This document shows, in pieces, positions 25,701-33,872 of a stretch of 47,943 bases of DNA; the first letter of the stretch is position 1; each line of letters begins with the position of its first letter. The stretch is from assembly GCA_947630305.1 (NCBI GenBank), contig CANRHC010000004.1, forward strand, positions 1-47,943, written 5' to 3'. A program made the position numbers and the translations under genes. The stretch comes from an uncultured Bacilli bacterium (GTDB lineage Bacteria > Bacillota_I > Bacilli_A > RF39 > UBA660). The notes under the pieces were generated by a model. The model did not search any database and was not told where the DNA came from. It saw only the letters and a list, made by a program, of their open reading frames with translations.

Positions 25701-25791
25701 TTGGTATTATAGCAATAACGACAAAAACTGCCTAATTAATTCGTTTGAAATTGTTTATACTATATCAAAGCGAAATGGAAGGATTGGTTAA
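22771..25791 (+). CDS. Large tail ring/nozzle-like protein (DNA stabilisation class)
   Basis: A 1006-residue, almost entirely beta-rich protein. It opens with RVSLNNFRGVDYSTSKLSVSYSRATNMYNVIYRDRNNQKRFGY and has repeated short strands of the kind IWFIDENDELWFGTSKGELCKF that suggest a beta-propeller. Proteins with this start and layout form the tail nozzle or packaged-DNA stabilisation ring in podoviruses. It lacks the helical profile of a tape measure, and none is found elsewhere, which supports a short tail. The family name is an inference from layout, not from a motif. Confidence 0.7.
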   Translation: MAQFTMPNIGINDEKRVSLNNFRGVDYSTSKLSVSYSRATNMYNVIYRDRNNQKRFGYEALCMFNDNQPINGYWQFIDSYNHEIHRIVHVGEKLYKITLGNRIDEAEKKVLDVTFKPSFYDEDTWKSYIKVKNQKSFGVVRGNRLYIFCGTFLVFGSWDDGKTWELRAVRDNEDTYIPTTTTNILPLQSEIISSQASLDEVNMLSSRRKNVLLYDGLSTTYLEEYHPSNPGAAFADKVWKAFNVANFKTTSTLLVCEFSTESFSGKFSIPLTEDFNRTLSSIPTLKSICNYYDDLGSLLQEISIRIVYEDGVLNINNFIVGTSDNNLDFVASVSLKEIPVYQLDGYPICKDAAFRPIVKYGDKTINFNEDGFSIDENGLRTNEFIIDYETGKLTIVTPLINDSEKLEVEFTTQKYIDDKAYMKIDNCQFGVIFGYGGVEHLFVSGNEDFPNMDWHTSELFSQEQALKRSENFTYFSDLSYNIVGGEQNKITGYSLLEDNYLGIHKSESTNEPSFYVRRASLVDARNSLGEVITDVAGNVYKKIEYLQYTSSIGEGCVSSFTTANLVGDKLFLSKNGVFGLVLTENYNSLQRYARSRSTLINSRLVTEDLKNCSSIVHDGKYYLYVGGEKQRVYVAESRFKNQIADELTGTFGYEWYVLENIDARIWFIDENDELWFGTSKGELCKFMKDTFADVTYERTMLSLASAGESNLYFNYNSNQIQDGTRLIFTSDSNLYEEIISKDDITQLFTDHFNISFDCYYDKARYVDQQIIYIDEINYTLDVKVNTPYKIEVKKVDEDYCIYLYREDGSQVTYENDFYFFRVSKKVTEARAYIEDEKLYLESYVFSEDETPSPKKIISYNGIYPTAIESHVMHYDNVVLHWTFPILQFEPFDYRKTIKYICVTFEPVINGAVDIYYSTNRKDGEFTTKKIKKMGMEGVDAYSFEDEVDYSRFTYELSSDAKIFTKKLRVRNFNFVTFWYYSNNDKNCLINSFEIVYTISKRNGRIG

Positions 25792-25799
25792 AAAGACTT

Positions 25800-26180
25800 A
25801 TGAATGAAGATGTTAAAACAAAGAAAATTCAAAACACTAGCCCTGAAACGCTAGAGAGAATAAAGAAAAAATCGGCTCTGGTAACGGGTACGAATCCTAG
25901 TGAAAAGAACTTATCTCCGCAAAAGATAAGAGAAAGTTTTGTAGCACCTATTACTGATAGAAAAGATTCAATGTTAGCTGAATTAAATCGAGTAATAGAT
26001 GAAATTAATGGTGTAATCGGACTTATTGAAGAGGGAGACATCGAAAATAATGAGTCCGTTTGGAAAGCTATTGAAGAATTAAGATTTAAGATAGAGAATA
26101 TTAAAAATTCTACTATTGTTATGTCAAGAACACAACCAACTAATGGAGCTGAATTTTGGCTAGAAATCATGGATGAATAG
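25800..26180 (+). CDS. Hypothetical structural-region protein, 126 aa
   Basis: A mainly helical protein with a basic, unstructured first half (TKKIQNTSPETLERIKKKSA, PSEKNLSPQKIRESFVAPI) and a helix MLAELNRVIDEINGVIGLIEEGDIEN. It overlaps no gene but ends just before the coiled-coil gene. It might be a small tail or fibre accessory; nothing in the sequence is diagnostic. Confidence 0.65.
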   Translation: MNEDVKTKKIQNTSPETLERIKKKSALVTGTNPSEKNLSPQKIRESFVAPITDRKDSMLAELNRVIDEINGVIGLIEEGDIENNESVWKAIEELRFKIENIKNSTIVMSRTQPTNGAEFWLEIMDE

Positions 26181-26193
26181 AAAGGAGAAAAAA

Positions 26194-26730
26194 ATGACAG
26201 TCCAAGAACTAAAGGAACAATTAAAAAAAGAAACCGAAGAAAAAGATTACTTATCACAAGCAATAAACGCTAAGGATGAGGAAATTTCAAGCCTTAAATC
26301 ACAAATTGAAAAGATTAATGAGGAAGTTAAAAAGCTTAAAAGTGAAGTCAATTTGAAAGAAAATGAAATCAACAAATTAAAGGAACAATTAAAAAAAGAA
26401 ACCGAAGAAAAAGATTACTTATCACAAGCAATAAACGCTAAGGATGAGGAAATTTCAAGCCTTAAATCACAAATTGAAAAGATTAATGAGGAAGTTAAAA
26501 AGCTTAAAAGTGAAGTCAATTTGAAAGAAAATGAAATCAACAAATTAAAGGAACAATCTAATGGAGTTGATTTTTGGAGAGAAAAAGTACAACATTGTGC
26601 TGGGCTTATGAATGAAATGTTTAGCGTTTTAGGTATGATTCTAAAATCAACTCAAGGGTTAAGCGACTTAGCAATTTATGCTAATGCTGTGTTAGATGAA
26701 AAGAGAAAAGAATTTTTAGGAGGTAAATAA
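26194..26730 (+). CDS. Coiled-coil protein with perfect internal duplication
   Basis: A 178-residue protein, almost wholly coiled coil. A 56-residue unit (LKEQLKKETEEKDYLSQAIN and onward to NEINK) is present twice in tandem with identical DNA, and a third copy begins (LKEQ) before diverging. The C-terminal 50 residues (WREKVQHCAGLMNEMFSVLGMI) form a helical cap. The start at 26194 has AAAGGAG upstream. Placed right before two fibre genes, it may be a spacer, whisker or fibre stalk whose length changes with copy number. Its tail-related role is inferred. Confidence 0.78.
   Translation: MTVQELKEQLKKETEEKDYLSQAINAKDEEISSLKSQIEKINEEVKKLKSEVNLKENEINKLKEQLKKETEEKDYLSQAINAKDEEISSLKSQIEKINEEVKKLKSEVNLKENEINKLKEQSNGVDFWREKVQHCAGLMNEMFSVLGMILKSTQGLSDLAIYANAVLDEKRKEFLGGK
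26211..26557 (+). repeat. Perfect 168-bp tandem duplication plus partial third copy
   Basis: Bases 26211-26378 and 26379-26546 appear identical over 168 positions, and a further 11 bases (26547-26557) start a third copy. The unit is 56 codons, a multiple of seven, so the coiled-coil heptad register is kept. The lack of any difference suggests a very recent duplication. Confidence 0.9.
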
Positions 26731-26732
26731 TC

Positions 26733-27875
26733 ATGGCAGTAAACACAACTTTAAGAAGATGCAATGGAGAAAATTATGATACAATTGTTTATGTGGCAAC
26801 TGATTTAAAATTAGTCAATGGCTTATTAGATAATCCAAGTGACCCACTATCTAAAATTAAATCTTCATTAATTCCTAATATTAACGTTACTCAAGTCAAT
26901 GGATTACTAGATAGTACATCAAAATTTGATTCTTCATTAATTCCTGATTATGTAAAAGGTGGATTAAAATATAAAGGCTCAGTTAAAAATGAGTCAGAAG
27001 AAAATACTGATTTAAGTATTGTTGATTTAAAAAGTGCTTTAACAACGATTACTAATGATTTTAGTACGACAATATCAAACTCATTCGGTGGCTATGCGAT
27101 TATTTCTGCTAGTGGTAGTTCAAGATTAACATCTACTATTTCAGCTAGTGCATCAACATTAAACATAAATGTTATGGCATATGGAAATACATATACATAT
27201 GATACAACTAAAAAAGGTTTTTATTTATCTACTGATAGTGACAAGTTAAATCCTTTAAAAGTTGAAAGTGGTGACTGGATTATACTTGATAATTATATAT
27301 TTGATGAAGCAACTGAAACATATTCATTCACAATTGCCAATGATAGTTATGATGGTGCAACAACTACTAATCGAGGAATTGTTAAATTAGCTGATGAAAC
27401 TGCAGCAGTAAATTTAGACAATCCAAGTGCTCTTGATGCGTTAACACCAAGTACTTTTGACTTAAGATTTAAAGAACTACAAAAAGGTTCAACAGGAAAT
27501 AATATCGATGGTAAAGCAAGTAATTTACAATATGGACTTGTAAAGATTGCAACAATAGCTCAATCAACAGCTGGAAATGATTCGGATGTTGTTGTAACAC
27601 CAGCAGGAGTTAAAGCATATGCTGACAATGCTGTTAAAAAAGGTGTAGAAGATTATTATAATAACCAGATTGATGTATCTTTAGATAACTTTTGGAGTGA
27701 AAAAGCAGCAACATTACTTGAAGCAACACAAGGAACAATTGATGGAAAATATTTATCACCAAAAACTGGCAAAGCTTTAGTAGATGAATTCGCAACAATT
27801 CCATTAGTAACAAGTGAAAGTGAATTAAATAATTTACCAAAAGTAAATGGCAAGTTAGCTTTATTACAAATCTAA
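26733..27875 (+). CDS. Tail fibre-like protein 1
   Basis: A 380-residue beta-rich, Ser/Thr/Asn-rich protein. The N-terminus NTTLRRCNGENYDTIVYVATD matches in plan the start of the 955-residue fibre ([23 protein letters not shown]), so both probably dock on the same virion site. Further segments resemble tail-fibre repeats, e.g. NNRGIVKLADETAAVNLDNPSALDALTPSTFDLRF and a second VVTPAGVKAYADNAV, phrases common in fibre shafts. It ends without a recognisable receptor domain. Confidence 0.78.
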   Translation: MAVNTTLRRCNGENYDTIVYVATDLKLVNGLLDNPSDPLSKIKSSLIPNINVTQVNGLLDSTSKFDSSLIPDYVKGGLKYKGSVKNESEENTDLSIVDLKSALTTITNDFSTTISNSFGGYAIISASGSSRLTSTISASASTLNINVMAYGNTYTYDTTKKGFYLSTDSDKLNPLKVESGDWIILDNYIFDEATETYSFTIANDSYDGATTTNRGIVKLADETAAVNLDNPSALDALTPSTFDLRFKELQKGSTGNNIDGKASNLQYGLVKIATIAQSTAGNDSDVVVTPAGVKAYADNAVKKGVEDYYNNQIDVSLDNFWSEKAATLLEATQGTIDGKYLSPKTGKALVDEFATIPLVTSESELNNLPKVNGKLALLQI

Positions 27876-27896
27876 TTAAAAGGAGGATAAATCTTT

Positions 27897-30764
27897 ATGG
27901 CAAAGAATGTTGAATTAAGAAGATTTAATGATACATCTAATGATTATAATGATGTTGTATATATTAAAACTTCTTGGCAAAACATCGATAACAAACCAAC
28001 AAATTTTCCCCCAACAAGTCACGTTCACACTTTAGCTACTTCAACAACTGATGGCTTTCTTAAAGCAGGATTTAATCAAACTGATAATAAATGGGGAAAA
28101 CTAAGTGATTTATATCCTAATGGCTTTGTGGCAAACTTTGAAAACAACAATGGTGATATGAGCTTTTATCAAAATAGCAACAACCTTTATATGCAGATTG
28201 ATGGAACTATTTATGTTGATGGTGGTAAGAAAGTAGCAACTGAAGATGATATTTCACCTCTTACAACTAAAGTTGGTGCTTTAGAAACTAGCAATAGCCA
28301 ACTTCAACAAGCTGTTACAAATAATAATAGTGCTATATCTTCACTAGATGAAAAGACAGCTGGTGTTGTAACGGCTTATAAAAATAAAAATATTGAAAAT
28401 GGTTTAGTAGTTGTTGAAAGTGATGGCAAAATTCCATCAAATGTCTTACCATCTTATGTTGATGATGTACTAGTGTATGATAATTATTCTAAACTACCAA
28501 GCACAGGTGAACCAGGTAAAATCTATATTACAAGTGATACCAATTTAACCTATAGATGGAATGGTGTAGGATATACAGAAATATCACCATCACTTGCATT
28601 AGGAACGACTTCTGCAACTGCTTTTCCTGGTAATAGAGGACTAGCTTTAGAGGGTAATGTTGATAAACTTGATGTTAGAGTTGCAGACCTTGAAGTAGGA
28701 ACACAGATTTTGATGGATGGAAGAGACCACAGCTTAAAGCCTGCTGATATTGCTAAAAGAAAATTCACAGGATATTTTTCTCCAATTAATAATGGTGGAA
28801 AAACGATTGGTGGAATTGGTGGAGATGGATATGTTGATTTAATCGCTCTTAATGGTTGGGTTGATAAAAGTGCAGGCAAGATTAATGCTATTGGTTTTTC
28901 AAAACAAGGAGAACAAAAGATTTTTCATTATCAAGCAGATTTTGACGGAGATAAATGGGAAGATGGAAAAGAGTTAGCTTATATAAATGATTTAAAAGAT
29001 GTTGTCTTTGAAACCGCAATGCAAAATGGAAACGAAAGAACTTCTACATTTGTTGAATATAATTTGAGTAGTATATTTGATGGTCATGTTGGTGAAAAAG
29101 TTACTATTTCATTTGATTTAAAAGCTAATAGTGAAGCAAGTTCAACAATTGAAGCATACCCATATCAAGAAAGTGGAATAACGATGAACGTAGATGATAG
29201 ATCCTTTTTTATTGCAACAAGCGAATATCAAAGATTTTCTATAAATACAACGGTAACTGAATATCCTATTCCATCTGGATATAGCGTAGGTAGTATTGGA
29301 TTTTATATTGATGGAACTAAAAGATTTTCCGTAAGGAATTTCCAAGTACAATTTGGTGAAATTCATAATCCAGTATGGATTCCTAATTTAAACAGCTTTG
29401 CAACTTATACAACACATACAAGGTCGTACACTTTAAGTGGAGCATTAGCACTTCAAAATAAAGATGATAGTTGGACAGAAATTTATGATTTTAACGGAAA
29501 AGCAGGCGATTATGGATTTATTCCAATTACTTTGACAGATAAAGATAATGCAAATGCATTGTTATTAGTTCGAATTACTTCTACTCCATCATATGATGGT
29601 GGTCGAATTAATTGTAAAAACTTGCAATTGATATATGGTCCAAAGGGAGATAAAGGTGACAAGGGAGAACAAGGTGAGAGAGGACCATTAGGGCCACAAG
29701 GACCGAAAGGTGATACTGGGGCTAAGGGTGATACTGGACCTCAAGGGGAACAAGGAGAAAGAGGACCTCTTGGACCTCAGGGACCAGTTGGTCCTACTGG
29801 ACCTGCAGGTGCAAAAGGTGACAAGGGTGACCCTGGAGATGATGCAAAAGTAACAGCAACTAATGTAACTTATGCACTTGGCTCTAACGGCTCAACAATT
29901 CCATCTAGTTGGTCAAACAATCCAGTTGATACACTTCAAGGTGAGTATTTATGGACTAAGACCGTTCTAACTTACACAGGTGGAAAATCAACTACTACCT
30001 ACAATACGACCTATCATCCATTTGATGGGACTACAGGTCCTACTGGTCCTAAAGGAGAAACTGGTCCACAAGGTCCTCAGGGTATTCAGGGACCAAAAGG
30101 CGACCCAGGAGCTCATGGTGATCAGGGAGAAGTTGGACCACAAGGGCCACAGGGACCAAAAGGAGTTCCAGGGTATGGAATTTTCTTTTCAACAATTAGT
30201 GGTTCAAAATACACAACAACAATAGACATCAATAAAATTCATGTAACAACTGATAGAGAAATACAAGTAAATGACTTGATAGTTGATGATTCAGGGCAAA
30301 ACAACTTATTTCAAGTTCAAAGAGTTAGGTCTACATATGTTGAGGTTGTTTTTATAAAGTCAATGATAAACACAAGTGGTGGTGGTAGTGAGGGAGAAGT
30401 ATTATTTGAATGTAATTTCCCTCATGAAGAAACTGGTTTTAAAGCATTCCCTATTAATTTTAGTGCTTATGAATATTTAGAAATCTATTATGTTTTTACT
30501 AATAATTTTTCTACTTTTTGTCAAAAAGTTAAAACTAGTGATGTAAAGGACAATTACTTTATAGACCTTCCTTTTTCAACTTATGATAAATCGCATGAAT
30601 GTGCAATGGTTGGAACAAAACAAGTGCAAGTATTAGAAGATAAAACTTATATTAATGCTGGTGTTCCAGATTTGTGTTATGGGTGGAATTTTGGTAAAAA
30701 TGGTAGTGGCTTTGTGATGGATGATACATTTATATGTATTTTAAGGGTTATTGGTTATAAATAG
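27897..30764 (+). CDS. Collagen-like tail fibre protein
   Basis: A 955-residue putative receptor-binding fibre. The N-terminal anchor (1-40) is shared with fibre 1. A shaft region with [19 protein letters not shown] and [17 protein letters not shown]-like repeats follows to about residue 290. A lectin- or carbohydrate-binding-like beta domain with [20 protein letters not shown] occupies about 370-560. Two collagen-type Gly-X-Y blocks (about 585-650 and 713-760) are separated by a beta insert and lead to a C-terminal domain. Collagen repeats in fibres trimerise. The Gly-X-Y blocks are the likely sites for length change by recombination. Confidence 0.88.
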   Translation: MAKNVELRRFNDTSNDYNDVVYIKTSWQNIDNKPTNFPPTSHVHTLATSTTDGFLKAGFNQTDNKWGKLSDLYPNGFVANFENNNGDMSFYQNSNNLYMQIDGTIYVDGGKKVATEDDISPLTTKVGALETSNSQLQQAVTNNNSAISSLDEKTAGVVTAYKNKNIENGLVVVESDGKIPSNVLPSYVDDVLVYDNYSKLPSTGEPGKIYITSDTNLTYRWNGVGYTEISPSLALGTTSATAFPGNRGLALEGNVDKLDVRVADLEVGTQILMDGRDHSLKPADIAKRKFTGYFSPINNGGKTIGGIGGDGYVDLIALNGWVDKSAGKINAIGFSKQGEQKIFHYQADFDGDKWEDGKELAYINDLKDVVFETAMQNGNERTSTFVEYNLSSIFDGHVGEKVTISFDLKANSEASSTIEAYPYQESGITMNVDDRSFFIATSEYQRFSINTTVTEYPIPSGYSVGSIGFYIDGTKRFSVRNFQVQFGEIHNPVWIPNLNSFATYTTHTRSYTLSGALALQNKDDSWTEIYDFNGKAGDYGFIPITLTDKDNANALLLVRITSTPSYDGGRINCKNLQLIYGPKGDKGDKGEQGERGPLGPQGPKGDTGAKGDTGPQGEQGERGPLGPQGPVGPTGPAGAKGDKGDPGDDAKVTATNVTYALGSNGSTIPSSWSNNPVDTLQGEYLWTKTVLTYTGGKSTTTYNTTYHPFDGTTGPTGPKGETGPQGPQGIQGPKGDPGAHGDQGEVGPQGPQGPKGVPGYGIFFSTISGSKYTTTIDINKIHVTTDREIQVNDLIVDDSGQNNLFQVQRVRSTYVEVVFIKSMINTSGGGSEGEVLFECNFPHEETGFKAFPINFSAYEYLEIYYVFTNNFSTFCQKVKTSDVKDNYFIDLPFSTYDKSHECAMVGTKQVQVLEDKTYINAGVPDLCYGWNFGKNGSGFVMDDTFICILRVIGYK

Positions 30765-30776
30765 TTATAAATAATA

Positions 30777-30872
30777 CATAGTCTACATAGTCAACTAACA
30801 AAGTCTTCTATATAGAAAAATTTTAAAAAAAACATATATAGAAAAAGTTGCTAGTAGAGTGTGTAGACTATG
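30777..30872. repeat. Large inverted repeat upstream of the sigma-like gene
   Basis: CATAGTCTACA (30777-30787) is matched by its reverse complement TGTAGACTATG (30862-30872), with a 74-base AT-rich middle containing TATATAG. ACATAGTC is also directly repeated in the left arm. A similar plan (arms rich in TGTAG, AT-rich middle) occurs at 47692-47813. It may be a binding site of the downstream regulator or a structured RNA element. Confidence 0.6.
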
Positions 30873-30909
30873 TCACTGAAGAAAAAAAATTTAGAAAGGA
30901 GGTGTTAGA

Positions 30910-31149
30910 ATGGATGAAATAGATAAAATTGTCTTAAATGCAATGAAGCCTCATTTCAATGCTTATGTTAAAGCGTGTAACTTAACGGAAGTAGAACAAA
31001 GAATTTTCTATGAAAAGTATTTTTTGAAAGAGCAAAATTGGAAAATAGCTCAAAAGACAGCATATAGTGAAAGACAAGTGCAAAGAATTTATAATCGAGT
31101 AAAGAAAAAGATAGAAAAATTAGACAAAGAGAGTGCTTGTCCTAAATAG
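30910..31149 (+). CDS. Sigma region-4-like HTH regulator
   Basis: A 79-residue protein resembling sigma-70 region 4 / ArpU-type phage regulators: LTEVEQRIFYEKYFLKEQNWKIAQKTAYSERQVQRIYNRVKKKIEKL is the typical two-helix recognition unit with its 'W..IA....yS...v.ri...v..ki' pattern. Such proteins activate late phage transcription. AAAGGAGG lies nine bases before the ATG. It is preceded by a large inverted repeat and followed by a strong terminator, so it is its own unit, likely acting on the promoters downstream. Confidence 0.74.
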   Translation: MDEIDKIVLNAMKPHFNAYVKACNLTEVEQRIFYEKYFLKEQNWKIAQKTAYSERQVQRIYNRVKKKIEKLDKESACPK

Positions 31150-31156
31150 GACTAAT

Positions 31157-31190
31157 GGATTGCAATGATAAAAATTGCAGTCCTTTTTTT
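31157..31190 (+). terminator. Rho-independent terminator after the sigma-like gene
   Basis: GGATTGCAAT (31157-31166) pairs with ATTGCAGTCC (31174-31183) with one G-T pair, and seven Ts follow (31184-31190). It ends the structural operon or the regulator transcript. Confidence 0.85.
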
Positions 31191-31220
31191 TATGGCAAAA
31201 CAGGGACTAGATAAATTTTA

Positions 31221-31226
31221 TATAAT
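31221..31226 (+). promoter_or_regulatory. Possible activator-dependent promoter (-10 only)
   Basis: TATAAT (31221-31226) lies 31 bases after the terminator and 41 bases before the next ATG, in the right place to restart transcription. No good -35 hexamer is found at 16-18 bases, so the promoter may depend on the sigma-like regulator just upstream. Confidence 0.35.
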
Positions 31227-31266
31227 GTTAGCGTGAAATCTAAAAAGAAAGGAATGGTAAATTATT

Positions 31267-31722
31267 ATGAATAGTTATAATCCATTAAATAGTAATTTAG
31301 GGATTAATCAGCAACAGCAACCATACTACTCACAAAATTTATTAAACAATCAAAGATTAACAAACACGAATTTAAATCAATTAAATGGAATGGCTCAAAG
31401 GCAAATTTATGTGCATGGTTTAGAGGGAGCTAATGCATATATGATGTTACCTAATCAAGAAATCATCTTATGGGACAATGATAATGCAGTATTTTTCCAT
31501 AAGATATCCGATTCACAAGGAAGATGTCAAACGAGAGCTTATAGCTTTAAAGAGATTGATTTACACAATGTTAAGCAAGTAGATGTTACACAATTCGCAA
31601 ATAAGAGCGATATAGACTTATTAAATCAAAAAATAGATGGATTAATAAATAAACTTTTCCCACAGGCTCAAAATGCAACTATGGAGGTAAAAGAAGATGA
31701 TAAATCCACTATTGCAAAATAA
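31267..31722 (+). CDS. Conserved gut-phage-type structural protein
   Basis: A 151-residue protein. A Gln/Asn-rich disordered start (to about residue 45) is followed by a beta domain, RQIYVHGLEGANAYMMLPNQEIILWDNDNAVFFHKISD, which resembles a small protein found in many Bacillota gut phages ('...v.G..ga..y.l.pn..v.L.d.....fy.k..d'). It is the first gene of a run with its own ribosome site (AAGGAATGG is modest). A virion role is presumed; function unknown. Confidence 0.68.
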   Translation: MNSYNPLNSNLGINQQQQPYYSQNLLNNQRLTNTNLNQLNGMAQRQIYVHGLEGANAYMMLPNQEIILWDNDNAVFFHKISDSQGRCQTRAYSFKEIDLHNVKQVDVTQFANKSDIDLLNQKIDGLINKLFPQAQNATMEVKEDDKSTIAK

Positions 31723-31969
31723 ATTAAACAACAACAGCAATTTTAATAATGGGATAACACAATTAGAGACTTTTATAAAGAACAATGTAAATCCACAGGA
31801 CTTTATAAATAGTTACTTGAAAAGTAATCCAGGAATGGCGGGTAAAATTCAAGAGTTAATGAATTGTGGAAGAAATCCAAAAGATTATGTAATGAATTAC
31901 TTGTATCAACAGGGGGTAGATTTTAATCAAGTAATTCAAATGTTATCTTCATTAGGTATCAAGTTGTAG
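31697..31969 (+). CDS. Small helical structural-region protein
   Basis: The 90-residue Asn-rich protein starts inside the previous gene with GGAGG nine bases before its ATG. It is helical with repeated Asn-Pro turns (NNVNPQDFINSYLKSNPGMAGKI, GRNPKDYVMNYL), a pattern of small companion proteins found beside the previous gene in related phages. Function unknown. Confidence 0.66.
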   Translation: MINPLLQNKLNNNSNFNNGITQLETFIKNNVNPQDFINSYLKSNPGMAGKIQELMNCGRNPKDYVMNYLYQQGVDFNQVIQMLSSLGIKL

Positions 31970-32019
31970 GTCGACATGCAACAAGATATAAATATATAAT
32001 CGAAAGGAAGTTTGAAAGA

Positions 32020-32694
32020 ATGAACGAACAATTAGCTACTGGCTATATGTTGGGGAGAGACAACAATTCCAACAATAATGGCTTTTTTGGTGGTGAAATG
32101 GCTTGGTGGATTGTTATTCTATTAATCTTTGGATGGGGTAACAATGGAAATGGTTTTGGTGGAAACCGTGGAGGTGGAAATGAAATGTTAGGTTATCAAT
32201 TAGGCAATTTAGCAACAACAAACGATGTTGCAAGTGGTTTTTCAACAAGTGCAATCATGAGTAAACAAGATGAATTAGTTACAGGACAATTTGGAATTCA
32301 AAACTCACTATGTCAAGGATTTAGTGGAGTAAATGCTGCTATAGCTAATTTAGGTTATCAAAATCAACAATGTTGCTGTGAAACAAATAGAAACATTGAT
32401 TCAGTGAGATATGAGAATGCTAAAAACACATGTGACATAATCAATGCTAATAATGCTGGAGTACAAAAAATAATTGACTTATTAACACAAGACAAGATAG
32501 ATTCATTAAGAACTGAATTACAATCTGCTCAATTACAATTATCACAATTAAGTCAAACAGCAACTTTAGTAAACACTATACAACCTACTGCTAAACCTGC
32601 TTATATAGTTTCTTCTCCATATCAATCTATATATTCACCTTATGGATTTTATGGCAATGGTTTTTGTAATGGCTTAGCTGGCTCAACACTTTAA
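32020..32694 (+). CDS. Gly/Asn-rich membrane-anchored coiled-coil protein
   Basis: A 224-residue protein. A hydrophobic segment AWWIVILLIFGW (residues 28-39) is flanked by Gly/Asn-rich sequence; a Cys-rich patch NQQCCCETNRNIDSVRYEN and a coiled coil (DKIDSLRTELQSAQLQLSQLS) follow. This layout, with the 'CCCETNRNIDSVRYE' block, is familiar from many gut Bacillota phages, where it is unnamed. It may act in cell entry or exit, because it combines a membrane segment with a virion-region position. Confidence 0.72.
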   Translation: MNEQLATGYMLGRDNNSNNNGFFGGEMAWWIVILLIFGWGNNGNGFGGNRGGGNEMLGYQLGNLATTNDVASGFSTSAIMSKQDELVTGQFGIQNSLCQGFSGVNAAIANLGYQNQQCCCETNRNIDSVRYENAKNTCDIINANNAGVQKIIDLLTQDKIDSLRTELQSAQLQLSQLSQTATLVNTIQPTAKPAYIVSSPYQSIYSPYGFYGNGFCNGLAGSTL

Positions 32695-32814
32695 GACAAT
32701 TTAATTTTCCTACATAAAACAAATGTAGTCGATTTAAGCACATATGAGGAGTATATGTAGTAATTGGCTATATATATTTCTCATTTTTTTTTAATGAAAG
32801 GAGTAAAAAAAGCA

Positions 32815-33222
32815 ATGACATGTTTTAGAAATTATAATCAATGTTTCGGAAAATGTAGATATTTTGTAACAACTACGGCAGTTGCTTATGATGCTGGAAC
32901 GAATGTATTAGCTTTAACAATACCAGCTGGGACATATACCAATCAACAAAAACTATGTGTTTACATAGCTCAAGCAATTCCAACTGGTGTAAATAGCAAT
33001 ACAAAAGTACAAATTGTTATCTCAGGACAAACTGCTGGAAGTGATGTAATTAAATTTACCAATGGAAGTTTAGGAAATTACCTATATGGCACACAAATTA
33101 GTCAATTTGGAGTTTATTGTTTAAGAGTTGCAACTGACAGCAACTTATTTGTATTAACAGGTGGAACACCAATAAAGAGTAGTGGTCATGCATATGGTGT
33201 AGTTCCAATTCCTACAGCGTAA
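32815..33222 (+). CDS. Small beta-rich structural protein
   Basis: A 135-residue protein with AGGAG upstream of ATG 32815; an earlier TTG at 32764 would add residues without a ribosome site. It starts MTCFRNYNQCFGKCRYFVTTT and continues in short beta strands (VLALTIPAGTYTNQQKLCVYIAQAIPTG), with a phrase 'LTIPAGTY' common in a family of gut-phage proteins that decorate heads or collars. The role is inferred. It is preceded by a 120-base gap with two small hairpins (CTACAT/ATGTAG; ACATAT/ATATGT). Confidence 0.66.
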   Translation: MTCFRNYNQCFGKCRYFVTTTAVAYDAGTNVLALTIPAGTYTNQQKLCVYIAQAIPTGVNSNTKVQIVISGQTAGSDVIKFTNGSLGNYLYGTQISQFGVYCLRVATDSNLFVLTGGTPIKSSGHAYGVVPIPTA

Positions 33223-33242
33223 CCAAAGGAGGATATATTAAG

Positions 33243-33872
33243 ATGGGTAGAAAATTTATTGAAGCTTACATAATGGATTGTGCAAGTAGAAACAATCTTT
33301 ATAACAATAATAGAGGAAATATGGATGGAAGAATGTCATACAATGATAGATATTCAAGTCCAATGATGGATAATAATAGAAGTATGAGTATGAATGATGG
33401 TCGTGGAAGTTATGGCTATGCAGGACTTGGAAAAGTTGGTTATTTTTCAAGTAATGCTCCACAAAATAGAGACTATGCAAGATATGATTATGGCTATAGA
33501 AATGATGAAGCGTACGAATATCAAGGATATGCAGACATGTTTAAAGACATGAAACTAACAAGAGATGATTTAGAAAGATGGAATAAAAAGATTGAAAGAG
33601 AAACGAAATGTTGGAAAGCAGAACAATTAATGCCTTATATTCGTAAATACAATGACATAAGATTTGATAGATATACAGAAGAAGAGTTTGTCATGGCAGT
33701 AAACATGTTACATAGTGATTATAGACAAGCATTAGGTGATGATCCAGATATTTATGTTAAGCTAGCTAAGTTATTTTTAGAAGATAAAGATAGTAGCGTT
33801 AAAGGTTCTGAACGATTAGCTCTATATTACAATTGGTTTGTAGATTGTGATACAGACTATGGAATGCTATAA
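33243..33872 (+). CDS. Conserved gut-phage protein with disordered N-terminus
   Basis: A 209-residue protein. Residues 1-95 are disordered (Arg, Asn, Met, Tyr and Gly-rich). The folded part has KLTRDDLERWNKKIERETKCWKAEQLMPYIRKYNDIRF, EEEFVMAVNMLHSDYRQAL and SERLALYYNWFVDCD, which looks like an unnamed helical family in gut phages. AAAGGAGG precedes the ATG. It overlaps the cysteine peptidase-like gene by 14 bases and so is coupled to it. Confidence 0.68.
   Translation: MGRKFIEAYIMDCASRNNLYNNNRGNMDGRMSYNDRYSSPMMDNNRSMSMNDGRGSYGYAGLGKVGYFSSNAPQNRDYARYDYGYRNDEAYEYQGYADMFKDMKLTRDDLERWNKKIERETKCWKAEQLMPYIRKYNDIRFDRYTEEEFVMAVNMLHSDYRQALGDDPDIYVKLAKLFLEDKDSSVKGSERLALYYNWFVDCDTDYGML

Noticed and set aside
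25829-26263. Minus-strand frame of 144 codons opposite the 126-aa gene
   Set aside because: Shadow of the sense gene; no ribosome site or promoter.
29640-30180. Repetitive DNA in the fibre gene
   Set aside because: Explained by collagen-type Gly-X-Y codons; not a CRISPR array or insertion element.
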